This document shows positions 27,001 to 42,000 of a stretch of 64,000 bases of DNA, in pieces. A program made the position numbers and the translations under genes. This DNA is from Stercorarius parasiticus. Lineage: Eukaryota > Chordata > Aves > Charadriiformes > Stercorariidae. The stretch is from NCBI GenBank assembly GCA_013396915.1, contig VWZL01004590.1:632899-696898 (forward strand), read 5' to 3'. Positions within the stretch are counted from its first letter, which is position 1, and every line of letters begins with the position of its first letter. Under the pieces are notes generated by a model. The model ran no database searches. It had not been told where the DNA came from and saw only the letters and a list, made by a program, of their open reading frames with translations.

Positions 27001-30000
27001 TATAAATGGCCACCTGGGAACTGTGGTTCCAGACAGAGAGTGGGGATATAAATGCCCAAGAGCCGGCATTGCCAAGTCCCCTCCACTTACGACGCAGCGC
27101 TATCTGACCCCAAATTCTGCTGCAGACAGAAAAAGTTGGACAGTATGAACATGAGAGTATTTGAAATGATCATTCTCCCTAATTATAAATATCTCACAAG
27201 GCAAAAAGGACTTTTAGAAAGAAAGCCCTATGTGATAGAGTTTATAAAACTTCAAAGGGAATGCGATATGATAACACTTAGCACTTCTAGATACCACTTT
27301 ACATCTTCAAAGCATAGTCAAATCATTAACTAATTAATCTTCAAAGAACAGCACAAACAGTCAGTGGGAAAAAAAAAGGAACTACTGAACATAATTGCTC
27401 ATTATAAGAGAGTTCCTTTCAGTCCCCCTCTTTAGCATTACATTTATTGAGCTGCAGACCTCACGGTTCTCGCTCCACAAAAAAAGAAAAGTTTCATTTT
27501 CTGTGCGACACACGTACTGCAGTTCTTCTCGGACAAGTACCTCCATTAGAAATCATCATCAGGAAGATACTTTAGCGTTCCCCAGAAACCCCAGCAGAAA
27601 GCGAATGTGTTTATTTTACAAGTAAAGACATGCTCTAACTCTCCAGACCTACAAATCTGATCCAGGATTTTCTGAGTCGAAGTGTCTTCTGGCCCGTGCG
27701 TTTCCACCAGAAATAAAAGGCTCTGCAGCTCGAACACCATTAAAATTCTGCTGATGGCATGAGCCAGGATGGAGCCCAGCTCGTTCCTTGGGAGCTCTTT
27801 TGACTCCGAAGGGCAAAGAAGTACGAAAACCTTTCATTTTAAGGAATGAGCCCAGCTTCCTTGATTAAAACGATTTGGAGGGGGGGTATTAACTCATCTG
27901 CTCACATACCTCCCAACTATTTAAACTCACCTGAGCTATCAGTTTGAAGTAGAGCAATGTAAGGAACATGACCAAGGCACTCCACATTTTAAATGATCAA
28001 CACCTTGAATAAGGCACAGACAAAATTTATCGAGCGACTCTGCACGCTGCTGGGGAACAGCACTCTGCTGAAGCTGCCTGACTCGAAACAGACATTCCGG
28101 CACTTTGAAGGATGAGAAGGAGAGAGATTTACTGGTTCCTTGTTTAGTAAGAAAGAAAAAAAAACCAAGGAATCTTGATAACATAATGCACTGTCTCTGG
28201 GTAAGATTTTGTCATCTAATAAACAAAGGACTATTCATACTAGCAAAGACAGATCTCTTAATCTAACTAACCAAAGCCTGTGATTCCACCTGAAGAATAA
28301 AGACTCTCTCCTTATCTGTTTTGTAGTAATGGCTAAAAGTAATCCAAATGGAAAACTCAAGCCAAGATAAACCAAAACCTTTTCAAGACATTAAAAAAAA
28401 AAGTCATCTAGTATCAAGAAAACAAAAAAGGCAAATAATTCTTGGGGGCTGAGAAGAGAGGAGTTTATCTATTTCTTTCTTCTTCCTCCCTTCCCCAAGA
28501 TTAATGTTTATTTTCTCTTTGTATTATAAAAATCCAATAGAACACTGCAAAAAAAGCCTTCTTTATTCCTGAAAGTTTCATGAGCTCCATTACCCGTCTC
28601 AACCCGTTGTTCAGATCAGAAGCTGAGGCTGCTGCCTGCAGCCAGGGCTCTCCCAGGCTCCGCTCCCATGGCTCGCCCGGAGTCTGCGGTGCAAATTCCA
28701 TTCTCTTCCAACACCTCCAACCTCACCACTCGGATCCCACTTTCTTACGCTGTGTGCAGCACCGGCCAAGAGTAACATTTAAAGAATCGAGACTTGAGGG
28801 CGAACAGAGCAGAGTTTAAATTTATGTTTTGCTGCGAGCTTTTTATAGGCCGGATTACTTAAACTGCAAAACTCATGCGGGAAAAGGGAGATACTCGTGG
28901 GATTTATTTATTTTTTTACCTTAAGAATGAAATGATCAACCCATTCGGGAAGAGGACCTGGTTGATGGACAGGCCAGGCTGGTTTTGGAAACTGGGCAAA
29001 CTAGAGAAGAGCAGGGGAGGTCCTGCTGTTGAGCTGGAGGAGCAGAGGGCTTTCAAACCCTTCTCTAAGAGGCTGATGTGCTTGGGGACCTCCCCAACAT
29101 GCTGCGTCCAGGGGGGAAAGCCTGTATAAGGTGATTTTTGGGAAACTGTGGCTTCCCATCCTCCCTGGAAATCTGAATGAGGAAAGCAAAGCAGGAGAGA
29201 AAAAAACACCATCAAAACACTCAGATGTACTAACAACTCTCAGGCTTTTTAGAGCAGAAAAATAATTCAGGCTGAGGTAGAGTCTGAATGCAAAGTGCGA
29301 CAGCTATTCCGCACTAGCTCTATGTGAGGACACTTGCAAGAGAAGTAAGAAAAATGTGAGATTAGAGGAACTTTTTTCTTGTTTGATCTTTATCCTCTTT
29401 CAAAGGCGGTTTTAGTTTAGAGCAATGAAGACACCCACGTAGATTTACTGAGAAACAGCCCCTGTGCAGACCAAGTGCTCTGTCCTAAGCGTATCCTCTA
29501 AAGTAAGCGGTTCCACAGAACTGGGTCACTGCAGACATAAGAAAAGAGTTTCAAGAGACAGATGACACTAAGTAAGTACTTTCAAAAACTATTTCTAACC
29601 TGAAAGCCATCTTCACAGCTGTAAGGACGTTGGTGCACTGGCAGCACCCTGTCCTTCTGGCCAAAACCGCTCCCCGGTCTGTTTATATCCCCAGTCTGTC
29701 TCAAGCCAACTATTGTCTTAGACCATGAATTCCTTTGGGCAGAGACTGCTTTTTTGGCACAACAGGTCATGGTCCATGACTACATAAGCAAGCGCTAGAG
29801 AAACCACCAACACAATACCCTCCACCCACAAAACAAATACCCAGCCTCCTGCCCCTAAGCCTTCCCACATCCAGTTTATTCCAAAGCCCACGTAATTCTG
29901 CGGCAATAGAGGGACAAGGCTTTGGACGTGGGCGATGTCCAGCTCCACACCAGCGTTATTCTGCTCAACCCTCCTGGCCGCAGCCCTTCCCTGAAGCCAC

Positions 30001-33000
30001 CCCAGTCTCCTGTGCTATGGCCGGGGTGGTGGAACTCACGTGGTTTGGATGTTCTCAGCTGAGGACCAGGGAAGGGAAGGCGGGAAATGTCATCTCACAG
30101 ACTTTCAAATGCTTTGACGCAAGGAGACGAGGACTAAGGGTATTCCTTGTAGCTCACCCACAGAAAACTTAATTTCTTATTTCACTAGGTCTGTACCCAG
30201 TACCAAATTTTGTTTCTCAGATTAAGCTGTTTCCACATCATTTTTCTGCATCAATCCACTCTTCCCACTCCATTTCTCTCTTACAGGTGTTTTCTCACTA
30301 ATAAAAAACCTCCCCCCAAAGGCTGCGTTTCTGAGAGCCGCTACCAGGGAAGCCGGAGGAGAGTCTGCTGTCAATAAATCCCAAAGCACTTCCCTGTTCT
30401 TACGATCACTCCAATTCCCTCTCCTCTTCTGCTGCCCTTTTCTGCCAATGCCAGTTTTTGAAGCTCCTCCTTTCATCAGGAAGCTTTCAAGCCGGAGGCA
30501 AGGGAAGAGGAGACACTCAAGTCTCTCTGCCGAGCCAGGGCAGCAAGAAGCCTGAACACGCGCTCGCTTTGTTTCTGCGAGAAGTCAAACCAGAAATTTA
30601 AAAAACGTTTAAGGGAAACTATAGCTTATTTGTTCTCCACCACTCATGAAGAAGGAGTATTTCCTTAATAATGTTTTTACCTGCATCTTCTGCGGTAGAA
30701 AAATAATGGGTTTTTTTCTACTCAGATAAAAAACCATTAAGTAATTCATTTAATGCTTTGCTTTTGTAACAGTGGCAGAAAACTTGCTTTCAAAAATTAT
30801 TTTGACTCATCAAGAATTGCATGTGATTTTAAACATTATTTTAATAAGTTGTTCGGTCGGTTTGTCTTTTTGATAAAGAGCTAGCTTATGAGTAAAACAA
30901 AGCCCAGCGAATCATAGTAAGAGAACAAAGACTGCCTATGTTTAGGATGGAAAATACTACACAAATGACGGGGATGAGACGCATGTCAGGAAATCAGCGT
31001 GTCTGGCCAGCACCTGCATTCAAGATGTGCTATATGGGATGCAAAGGAACCTATGGGGACTGCTCATTTTGCTTTTGGCTTTTCCTTTTTCTTTTTAGAT
31101 TTCACTAAGACAGCAATTAAGCAGAAATAATGCAAAGCTGTAAAAAGGGACACAGTAAGAGAGGCTGGACAGAAATTTGGGGTTCTTTCATCCTATTTGT
31201 TGGAAGATATGCAAATGGCCAGTGCATGGTGATGGTGGAATGGCAGGTCTGCCACTTCCTCAGTCAAGTTACAAAAATAAATCAGTATTTTATTCCAAAA
31301 GACACATGAGAACTAAAACAAAAAACCCAGATTCTCTCAAGTCTGCATCACCTGTCAAAAAAAAAAAACAACAAACAAACCCAAAGCCCAAAACTTATGC
31401 CAAATGAAATTCCCAACCAAAATCTCTCAAGTCTGCATCACTTGTCAAAAAAACCAAACCTAAACCCCAAAACACGTTAAATGAGATTCACAACCAAAAT
31501 CTATAGTGTACTCTCACTTAGAGCACTAAGGCATCATAAAAAATTGAAAAGCAAGATGGAACAGCTGGATAAAAGTATGACTAAAAAACCCGAAATCTAT
31601 GTATTATTTCAAGTTAATCAGGATGCAAAAAAAGGAAACCTTTCTGCACTGCAGGACCAAAAGCTGAATTTTTCAGGGATAAGTCATATGTATTTTGGTT
31701 CTAAGCATATTTCTAGCTCTTTAAGTGTGTCAGGCAAATGCCCCGACTGTCAAGATGGCAATGCCCTGACAAGACAAAGAAAGGAAATATTTTAGGATGT
31801 CCTTATATTTCGTAGCTTTTGCATATCGCTGCAAACACAGCCTCACATTAGCTGAACTCAGCTAAGAAGATCAGAGAAACTTCTTTGCATGGCCCCTTCA
31901 GCAGCTGACACTACTGATGCCAAAGCAGACAGGCCGCGGAAGGAAAGCGCCAAGGAGGGAAAAAAAAAAAAAAAAAAAGAAGAAGAAGAAATAAAAAGCG
32001 CATAAACCACAACAAAATTATCCATGGTAGGCTGGAATAAAATCTTCATGACATTTTTATAAAGTACTTAGTCTAAGGGCATTACTTCAGGTATCATCTT
32101 TCAATCATGAAATCTCAAATTAAGAGCAGTGTGACGGTTTCAAGGAGAAATAAAAGCTTGTTGCTATGGCAATCAATGCTAATACTCTATGCCAAGGCAA
32201 TGATAAAGTCTAACGGGAAAAAACCCAACCCTATAACAAACGGAAAATACCCAAAACTATACTACTTACCAGAATTTAAGTCTCGTCCAGGATTGAAGGC
32301 TCTGCTATTGACAGTGGTAGACAGTCTATCACAGCTAATAGTTCTAGAAACGTTGGTGTTAAAATTTCCATCAAATCTGAAATGACAACAACAGGATTAG
32401 CAATCTAACGCCATCGATTAAAGCTACACAGTATTTAGAACGGCGACGCATCTTCTTGAAATTTCAATGAAAAATAATTATTTTGGAAACTCCAATATTA
32501 TACATATTTTAAGCATCCAAGAAAAATTGTGAAACCCAGAACCAGGAGGGATAAGCTCAGCACGGCTGGATGGCATCTGCTCTCTACAATGATATGGTGC
32601 ATTTTCCTCCACGATATTCCTTGGAAGATGGGATCATAAGAGAGTGTTCCAGCTGGGGAGCCGTGCGTAGCATCCAGACATGCCATCAAGAAGTCTCTTC
32701 TCCTGTTGCCGAACCAAACCCTTTCTTGCTCGAGACCCCTTCACCAGTACTGCTATTTCATCTTTCACTTTCCAAAAATTTATTCCAAGTGACTTGCATG
32801 AAGAGGATTTCCTCTTTACGTCTTTACGAAAAAGATCTAATGGAGCAATTGCAAACCTGTTTTCTGTACCCAAACTTGAGGATTTGCATTCAAATAGCGG
32901 AAGGAACTTGACAGTCTGAAGTTTTGTGACTTTTTTGGTTAGGTTAAGTAATTCAAATACATTCATAACCCCAATGCAAAAAGTATTCTAGTGCATAGAT

Positions 33001-36000
33001 CTAATGACAATAAAATTTAATTAAACCAATGTCTTAACAAAATTTAAATAAAAAGGGTTTTAAAGGGTTATAAATAACTGGAAACACTTTTGAAGCTTTC
33101 AAGGACTTAAATGCAGTTTTGTATCATTTATACAGGCCAATTTTATTTGTTAACGTTTTTGTGACCTTGAACATTTTGATGACATGGAACTTGCGGTGTG
33201 ATTATTCTAGTACTTCAAAAAGCTATTTACTTCCTAGCAAAGAATTCTTCTACCATCAGCCTGTTCCTAAGAAATGTCAAGAAAGCACAAGCGAGGGCAG
33301 CATAACGTCCCGCTGTGGACGAAGAGCCTCGACCAGCCTTTCTGGCATAAAGCTGGTAGGAAACAAGTCTTGGAGAGACACTGGGCAGAGCAGGGGTTTG
33401 CTCAATAGTGTCAAGACTAAAACAGAGTATTACACAAAAAATCAGCTACATCAAAAGATACCAACCAACTTAGTTAACGGCACATCAACCACCGGCTTAG
33501 ATCTATACACCACCCACCCAGTGCTATTCCAATGCTTTCCATTTAGCTCAATGCACACTATATTTATGTTTAAGGTTTTTTATTTAATTGCTTTTTGCCA
33601 ATCACACTGAATTGCTTAAATGGATGTTACGTTTTTTCACACACGCGTATACGTACGCATAGCAACACACTCACAGAGTGGAGGCCCAAAACGTTGCAAG
33701 TAAAAGCGGCTTGATAAACAAGCACCGTTCTTCTCGTTGAAGGTTTTAATTACGAACTTGAAATCCATTAAGTTGTAAATACTTCAACAAATATGGAGCC
33801 CAGTAAGAATGGGAAGACACTGATTTTCTGCTTCTTTCCTTACAGAGCGTTTGCTGTAAGGGCTGGGGTTCGTAGACGCAAACAGACAATAAAACAATGC
33901 ACTGCTAAATCATCCCCTTAAAACAACAATTAGCAGAAACAAAAACCGCAGACAGATGGAATTGGTTACCACAAGGAAATTTCAAGTTATGACCACAGGA
34001 AGCAAGCCTTTTTAAGCAAACTAAAACTCTCCTAATCCATTATATTTTCTTTCAGCCCAACTCCAAACAATTTCATTCTACAGGAGGCAGTTGCAGCAGC
34101 CCCAAGCCAGGCAGATGCGGGATTTGCCGAGAGCCTCCACTTCTCGGTTTATGGGGTCCTTGCTCATGGGACGCAGGAAAACCTCTTGACTTAGAAGCGA
34201 AAAGTAAGAAAAAGAAAAATATTTGTTAGTAGGCTTAAGATCACCATCTCAGTACGTGACTGGATCCACTCTCAAAAATTTTAGCATTACAAACCCAGCC
34301 AAATGCTCCTGGGAGGAGGCTGGGGCTCACCGCGAGCAGCTCTGCTGTTGCGTACCCAGGCCATGAGTTTGCCTTTTGTTCAGGATTCACGCCAGTACAA
34401 CCATAGTTAAGGTTGGGCTGATTTTTTTTTTTTTTTTCTTAAAGCAGAGGTTTAACTTCTGTGCTGAGTGAAGAGTACAGCACAGCCTTCTCACAAGTTT
34501 AGAAATTTGCCCTTCTAGCATACAAGTCATTTCCCGAGAACTTACTATTAAACTCCTTAACGATTTTTCTGAATTACAAATGAGTAAAATAGCCTTTTAT
34601 GCAAATGCATAACAAAACCTCAGACGCTGATTTCCTTGGTTTTAACATCAGATTGAATTTTATGATTCTTGTCGAGTCACAAGAAGTCTCATTTTCCGTA
34701 GTTAGAGCTCATCAGACTAGAGGCTCTATTTGAAGAAGCTCTAATCAAACTGAATTTTTGAATATGCAAAACCTGATCATTATTGATTTCTAACTGCTTA
34801 ATTTTAATATCTTCACTGCCACGTAGAAATATCAATGAAAACATTGTCTCCTTAAACGGGCATGGCTTAAAATTAGTTGAATCTATACCCATAAACACTA
34901 CCTGCATCTGAATCTGACTGTGTCAGTCTGAAAGGAGATGAATGCAACTACCAGGGAACAGTTAAGAGTTACTGAGGAGCCAACATTTTTTGATCCCTTC
35001 TCAAACACAGACTTAAGAAAAAAACAAAACAAAACAAAGGAGTCGTGTGTATTTGGAAATAATTCACTGCCCTCCATACACTTTAAATTTATGTAGAATA
35101 AATGTAGTTCAAACATAGCTCTATCAATTTGATAATAATCAATATTATTAATACGTATATATATAAATACTAGGGGAAAAAATATATTTTTAAGTTGCAA
35201 ACCTTCTACCATATAGATGAAGACGTACGTGGGGAGTGCATGATTTCGCATCAGGGACACACAATTACAAACTTGCTTGTCACTGGAGAAACATCTTTAA
35301 TTGTGGCGGCTGCTCAACACATCAAAACCACTCAGCGATGAGCGAAGTGAAGCAGCGGGAACAAGCCCAGGCAGCTAAACTCCTTGCTCTACAAAAAGTA
35401 CAGTGGGTTCCTTATTGGACGCAGATGTTTGGGGCTTTTGTTATTTTATCCAAAACAGCATAATCAACAGCACTCCATCGGCGTTGGTGTTTTGATTCAA
35501 GACTCAGATGGGGCAAAGACGTTTTGATGATCTGCATTATCCTTGCTCTTCACGGAAGAGAGAAATGGATGGACAAACAGAGAGAAAGGTCTCCTGTCCT
35601 CCTCATGGGACCCTGCACCCATCAGGCTGTAAGATCAAGAAGGGATGTTATGTCAGACACCAAAAGCAGCCAAACCGTGCTGGCGTGGAGCTCTGCATGG
35701 GCTCATCCACTCTGCTGGGAGCTGCTTGTTGAAATTATTGGCAACCTGCTCTCCGAAAACTCCCCAAAGTCCTCTCCATTGAGGAAAAGACTTGACATTT
35801 CACGGGAACATCATTCTAAGATCAAGCCTGCGGCTTTTCCTATCCCCATTAAAACGTAACCACTTCAAAAAATTACAGCTTCTACCAAGCAAGCAAAAAT
35901 GCTTTTGATTTTTTTGTTGGGTCAAGAATCTCAAGATTAAGATTGATAAAGGATGGGTTTCACAAAAAGCATGTTTATCTTTGGGCAAAACCAGATGGAG

Positions 36001-39000
36001 AAGAGCTAGAGACTGCAAATTAAACATCTCCATGCTAAAGAAATATTTCCGAGGAATACTAAAGAACAAACTCTTAGGGAAAGATAATGACTTTTCAGGA
36101 TGTTAGCTAATTGTCCCAGTGCTCCCATCAAAATCTATTAGTGATGGCAACAGGATACCTTGTTAGCAACTAACGTTATTCATGTCTCGGAACACGGGCA
36201 GTAAATGCTAGGGTTTAATTCAAAATCATCTGGAATCTTCCTCTCCATTTTATTTTATGCCAAAAGTCACTGCTCACACTCACTCAGAGTGACACGTGCA
36301 TCCTGACATGCAGTTCTCGCACCACTACTCGCTTTAAATTACCCGGCGGCGCAGTTGTATGTATCTTGATTCAAAACGTTGAGTGCGTTGCTACATCGCT
36401 TCTCAGAACACACAAAGCTGCCAAATCGAATTTCAGCTCCCTCAGTCAGATATTAACACGGGGTTTCAAGCAGATGAATTCTGCATGCCTTCTGGGAAGG
36501 CAAAAATAAAGTGAGCGCCCTCAACCGCCCCGCCACGGGCGCTCCTGCAGCCCCAAACCCATCGCCATGGGCCAAGGGGATCAGCATTTTGGCTATAAAC
36601 ACCCCATTTACATCGCACTTTCTCTTGGAGCATGTCAAAGCACTTTAATGCAAAAGATCGATGAAGTCCTACAGCTTTTCTCGGTAAGCAAATATTATGT
36701 TACCCATCAGGAAAATGAAGACATAGATGCCGAAATACTCTGCAGCAGAGTTGGAAAAGGAAAGCAAGAAATCACTGCCCCTGAGCCCACCCCTCCTTTC
36801 TCCTGCTACAGCGCACAAGTAGCAAAAAGAGAATACAGTTAATGGGAAAATGATATAAATAAAATATCCAGAAGAACAATTACCTTAAACTCCATAAATT
36901 AAAGACCAGCTCTCCAACAGACCTGTCATCCTAGAGCAAGGACTGCTCCAGACTGAGCTATGTGGGATACCTACCTCAAATCTCTTTTTGGGTGCAGTTT
37001 GCCTTAAAACTGACTTTTTGCACCTTGCAGTGGAGGGTATTTTTAAAGCGTGTCTGGTTCCACGATACAAGGACCTCGAGAAGAGACCAGCTCCTATCGC
37101 AAATGTACGTCCTCAGAAAACCGAGACCAGAAACCGGACAAATTTACATTGCAATATTTGCACTCATTTTAACGACACTGGAGAATTTTCCATGTACTTC
37201 TTTTGGGTCCCTCTAAGTTGTTTCAATTAAGAATACACTATTAGCCTATTTGGCAATCTTCACCATTAAAGCAACAATGAAAACTAAAGCCTCAACCCTG
37301 CCATGTGGCATTTACATTCTTGACTGTAATCACTAGTTTCACCTTTCCTACCACATATTTATACCTTCCACGAAACACAAGTTTCAAACCGTACAAATCT
37401 TCCCATCCCTTGCTTTGGAAGAAGTTAAAAACCCCAAAATTTTACTATTTTACTAAATTAAGATTTGCAGACGCGCATCGATCGCCACCCTTTCTTGCAC
37501 AAAGGTGACTTAATTTTTACCAGTGCCTCCCCCTTTCGCCAGCAGCAAGACTACAAGGTGGCCGATAGCAGCGATGGCTGACAGCGGTCTCCGTTGAGGC
37601 CCCAAATGTTCTAGGTGGTAACACCACCGCCAATATGTCGTGGTTTAGGCCGAAGTAGCTCAGTTGGGAGAGCATCTGTCTCATCATTGGCCAGTTCAGC
37701 CTAAACCATGACAGAAGTCTTCCAAAATCCTTACCAGAAAAACACACCAGAACCTGTATTTAGATGTAATTAAGTTTTGTATTTCCTTAAACAAGAGGAA
37801 AAGGCATTGGCTGAAATTCAGTTTCAAGACAGGCCTACTCCCCCCATCCCCCCTTTCCCTCTAAAAAGCCCTTCCTTCTGGATTCACTTTAATGAACAAC
37901 CGATCGAAACTGCATCCCGAGGGAGCAAACAGAGCCGCGACTCCCACTTTGATCTCTTCCCCATGGAGAAACGCGCTCCCTGCCCAGCTTGCAAGATGTT
38001 CATTTGATTGACGTTCGCTCTGATGTGCAAACCGCTTTGAACTTCAGACATTAAATTCCCATCAGGCCGCGCTCATTTTTATTCTCCTTCAACAGGATTT
38101 ACAAGCAGGAGATCAGCAAGTGTAGGAGATAAAATAAATTTGCAGCAGCTTTGAATCTTACATCAAAACAGCGCTCAAGTGAGCTCCAATTGGATTTTGT
38201 TCGGCCTGAATTTACAGTGTAAAACAACCTCTTTCGTACAGTTTCAGTTTAGGGAAAAATGAGGGAGCTGCGTATCAAAATGATACTCGAGCGGCTTCTG
38301 AGGTTTCTCATTGTTTTAAGACTCATTTCTTTCCCTCCCTTTCCGTTCACACAAATTTAAAGTTGATTTTAGTATGCAAGTGAAATTACATAAGTTCAAT
38401 CAAAATTCAGCATTTCCTTTGAAATTCACAACTAGGCATGCTTTCTTGCTTGTAAGGCAAGATCTTCACTCGTACTTTACATAATTAAGTAAATACTTAA
38501 AGATACGGTTCCCACTGCATCTAAACAGAAAGCTGGAAAACAATGTTTTTATGAATAAATTCAACCAGAAAAGCAGCTACTGATGATTCAGTTCAGTTTC
38601 TCCTGGCAAGGCACAGAAGTTGTTCCAATTATTTCAACTACTGCTTGAAGTCGTCAAAGTATACTTGCTCTCAGATGTAAAGAAAGTGTATTATTGGAAG
38701 GAGGACTGCAACCCAGTAACACAAACTATTCCAAAAACTGCTTTTTCATGAGGAACTCGGCCACATTTACAAAGTAAAAGCAACAGTCCAAGAGAGCAAT
38801 TTCCTAAGTACCTGCCACAGTTTATGGACAACTCAAGATCATGCCAAGACTCGCACTATGCACGCTCCCCACATTTTCTAGAAACCCACATGCATTACCG
38901 TAGTCTGATACTCTGCAAGAACAGCAAATAACATCTTAAATTTCATTTAGTGTGGCCCACCCACTTCTCCTTTGGAAGCGCAGCTCTTCAGATATTGCGG

Positions 39001-42000
39001 CAACTGAAGGAACTGAATGGGATTCCCGTTATCTCCCACTTAACTGCTCGGAGGGGAAAGATAAACACTGAAAGAGCTGCGATAAAATTGAACTGCATTA
39101 GCAAATATTTAACCATCTGTTTAAAAAAAGAAAAAAAGCCAGACCACTTCTGAAGGTGGTATCACAGTCAGGGAGTAAATGATTTTCAAAAATAGCTTTG
39201 TAAAGTCACTTATTCAAACAGCTCTATTAATGTTTGTAACGCAACACTGCCAAGTAGTATGTTTTACCAACAAATATTTCTCCATTCCATCTCCTTTCAC
39301 AAATTTAGATAAATGCGTTCCCGAAGCTCTTATCGGCACAGTTAAATAAAGAATAAAAACAGACATCCATCTGCCTTGAAATATATATAGATATATATGT
39401 TATATAGATATTAGGATAGATATTAGAAAGAAATTGTTTGCTGTGAGAGTGGTGAGCCCCTGGCCCAGGTTGCCCAGAGAAGCTGTGGCTGCCCCATCCC
39501 TGGAGGGGTTCAAGGCCAGGTTGGACGGGGCTTGGAGCAACCTGGGCTGGTGGGAGGTGTCCCTGCCCAGGGCAGGGGGTGGCACTGGGTGGGCTTTAAG
39601 GTCCCTTCCAACCCAAACCATGCTGTGATTCCATGATATGTGAGCAGCAGAAGCAAGAGCGTTAATGAATAGCAATGTGCCTCCAAATGTACGTTTTTTT
39701 GGAGACCTATGACAACTTTCAATAAAAGCTATCAGTGAAATTCATATCAGTCCTCCAGGGTAGAAGCAAAGAGAAAGGGAGATGTTTCCACCAGCACACG
39801 TGTATTCCTGTCCCATCTGCAGGTGTAGGGTTATCAGGAGACCATGGTCGGCCACACCACGCCTCACAGCAGCAAGGCACCATGCCAGGCGGCTTCCCAG
39901 CGCTGCGACTCTGCCCTTCTCTCCCCGCTCAGGTCCCAGTCCCAGGGAACTCAAGGAAACCATTTCCTACCTTCTCTCCCAGACACACAAGTACATGAAA
40001 TCCTGTAGCACAGCAGAGCGTGATGGGTCTTAAAACTGGGCAGGAGCGGAGGGGGATCGAGATTGGGTTAGGGAAGATTTTTTGTCTCCTTTTAAAAGCA
40101 TCGTCTCTTTTTTTTTTTTGTTGGAAAAGCTGCACAGGCAGCTGTGTGTTTCCTCACAAATGCACCTGACTAAGAAGTTATAGCTTCTTTTTATTTCTGG
40201 GAAGTAATCTTACTGCAGATATGCAGGGCTTTGCTAAGAAAACCACTGGAGTGTGCTCTATGGCACCGATTCTGTAAAGTACATACTTGCAACTGCATCT
40301 TCACGTGTACTTGTCGTGTGAGCGTAACTTTAACTTACCCAGCAGAAGCGGAACTATATAAAGCTACTTCTGAAAGTCTCCTACAGGAGCCAGCTAGCAT
40401 CAAACACAGCTTCTCATGAAAAAGGCATTTTGAATATTTAAATATTACACACATTATCAGACTTACTCTTTCTTTTTATGTGGAAAGACTTTGATTTCCT
40501 TTCATCTGCAAATATTCAATATAAAACACCTATTTGATCTGCAAGTTGCCATCCAGTCCAAGACCATCTTTATGAAGAAAGCTATTTCGGTTGTCATTCA
40601 CGAGTCAGACCACGCAGACCTGCAAAGTTACAACCCCACACAAACCTGATGCTTCCAAACCTGTTTCCCAAAACTCGTTTCTTAAGTCCCTATTTAGACA
40701 CTTTTCACAACGGACAAATATCCCGTAAGTTCCCACTGAAGGTGCAGGGCAGCTGCAGGTGCTCAGTACTTCTGATAAATAAACACTGTTCGTTCTTTCC
40801 CCTACCCTCTGCTGACACTCTGCTACAGCCCCATCTGCACCCCACGCACATCAGGCCGTTTCAGCTCCAAGACTTCCTTCCTAACAACTTACTGAGGGCT
40901 TTGTTGGGAACAAAGCGTCTCAGGCATGACAAACAGCAGACACCATCTTGTACACAAAGGTATCTATCCTCTTAAGAAGGAAGATACTTTAATTAAAACA
41001 CTGTCTGGTAAAGAACCTGGAGACAGCATGAAATCTGTTTCTCATGGCTTCTTCAGCAGCCTTTCTTAGCGAGGAAACACAAAGCTGTATTTTTCCAGCA
41101 GGGATTTCTTTAAGGATTAGAAGATGCATGTCACTTGACATCCATTTTCCTTATCTGCCATCAGTTCACCCATCCGTTTTGCTAAGAGCCTGGAGCACTT
41201 TATCCATATTAACTCTGTCTGTCTGGTTGGAGTGATGCCATGGGCTGCCTCTTCCCAACTGCTACGGGCGCTCCCTCGATGTGGCACAGCCCTGGGAAAA
41301 GGAGCAAGGCTCCAGGCTCTGACCCTACGGACACATGTATCACCCGAATGGTAGGGCAGATACCAGGTCTTCGTACCATCCACTTCTGAGTCTCTCCCTC
41401 CATTGCCATCTTGCTTTCTCCATTCCCAAACCTTGATTAAGTAAGAACTGAAAGTGCAAACAGCTATATCTGAAGCAAGGAACAGCAAAAACTAAAGAAA
41501 AACACATACCCCCCTGCTCTGTTGCTCCAATTTAGCATTCAACCTCTACTTAGCAGTACTTGCATATATACTTAAGCGTCTGATTAATTTCCATTGACAT
41601 AAGCACACGTTTAAATGCTTTGGTAAACCAGATGAGCATAAGCGTATGATTAAGTGTTTGTTGAATTAAAAAAAATCCCTTGGAAAAGTCCCTTTGCCAA
41701 AACCGCTCAATAGCCACCAACTGCACAGCCTCATCGAGTTGCTTTTGCACATTCTAATTTATTTATTTTCCCCACTTTCCAAAACAAGATAGTTCCATTG
41801 CTCAAACCTACCTTGGTGGGGAGAACTAATATGCGATTGCTAGCACTTAGCGCTAGTTAGGCCAGTACATGTTGGGCAACCGAAAGCACAGGCAGGCTGT
41901 TAATTTTAATCCAGAACTCGTCACCGTGGACTGGAATCACAGTCACATGGAAACTTACCCATTTGGGCTCTTCACTGTAAAAGCCAACACCACATAATGG

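Larger units (their letters stand above)
22509..32269 (-). other. CACHD1 intron 4
   Basis: 9761 bp between exons 4 and 5. No transposon is recognised. It has the compound AC/AT microsatellite, a C/G run near 24434, T-rich stretches near 26267-26300, two local duplications (26981, 31333) and the poly-A/GAA tract at 31960. Confidence 0.85.

Noticed and set aside
33119..33610. 163-codon plus-strand open frame
   Set aside because: No recognisable domain, low-complexity composition, no promoter or splice context, and it lies inside CACHD1 intron 3. Length is compatible with chance in 64 kb.
37650..37680. Functional tRNA-Phe gene
   Set aside because: Only the 5' half up to the D arm matches. The anticodon arm, T arm and B box are absent.
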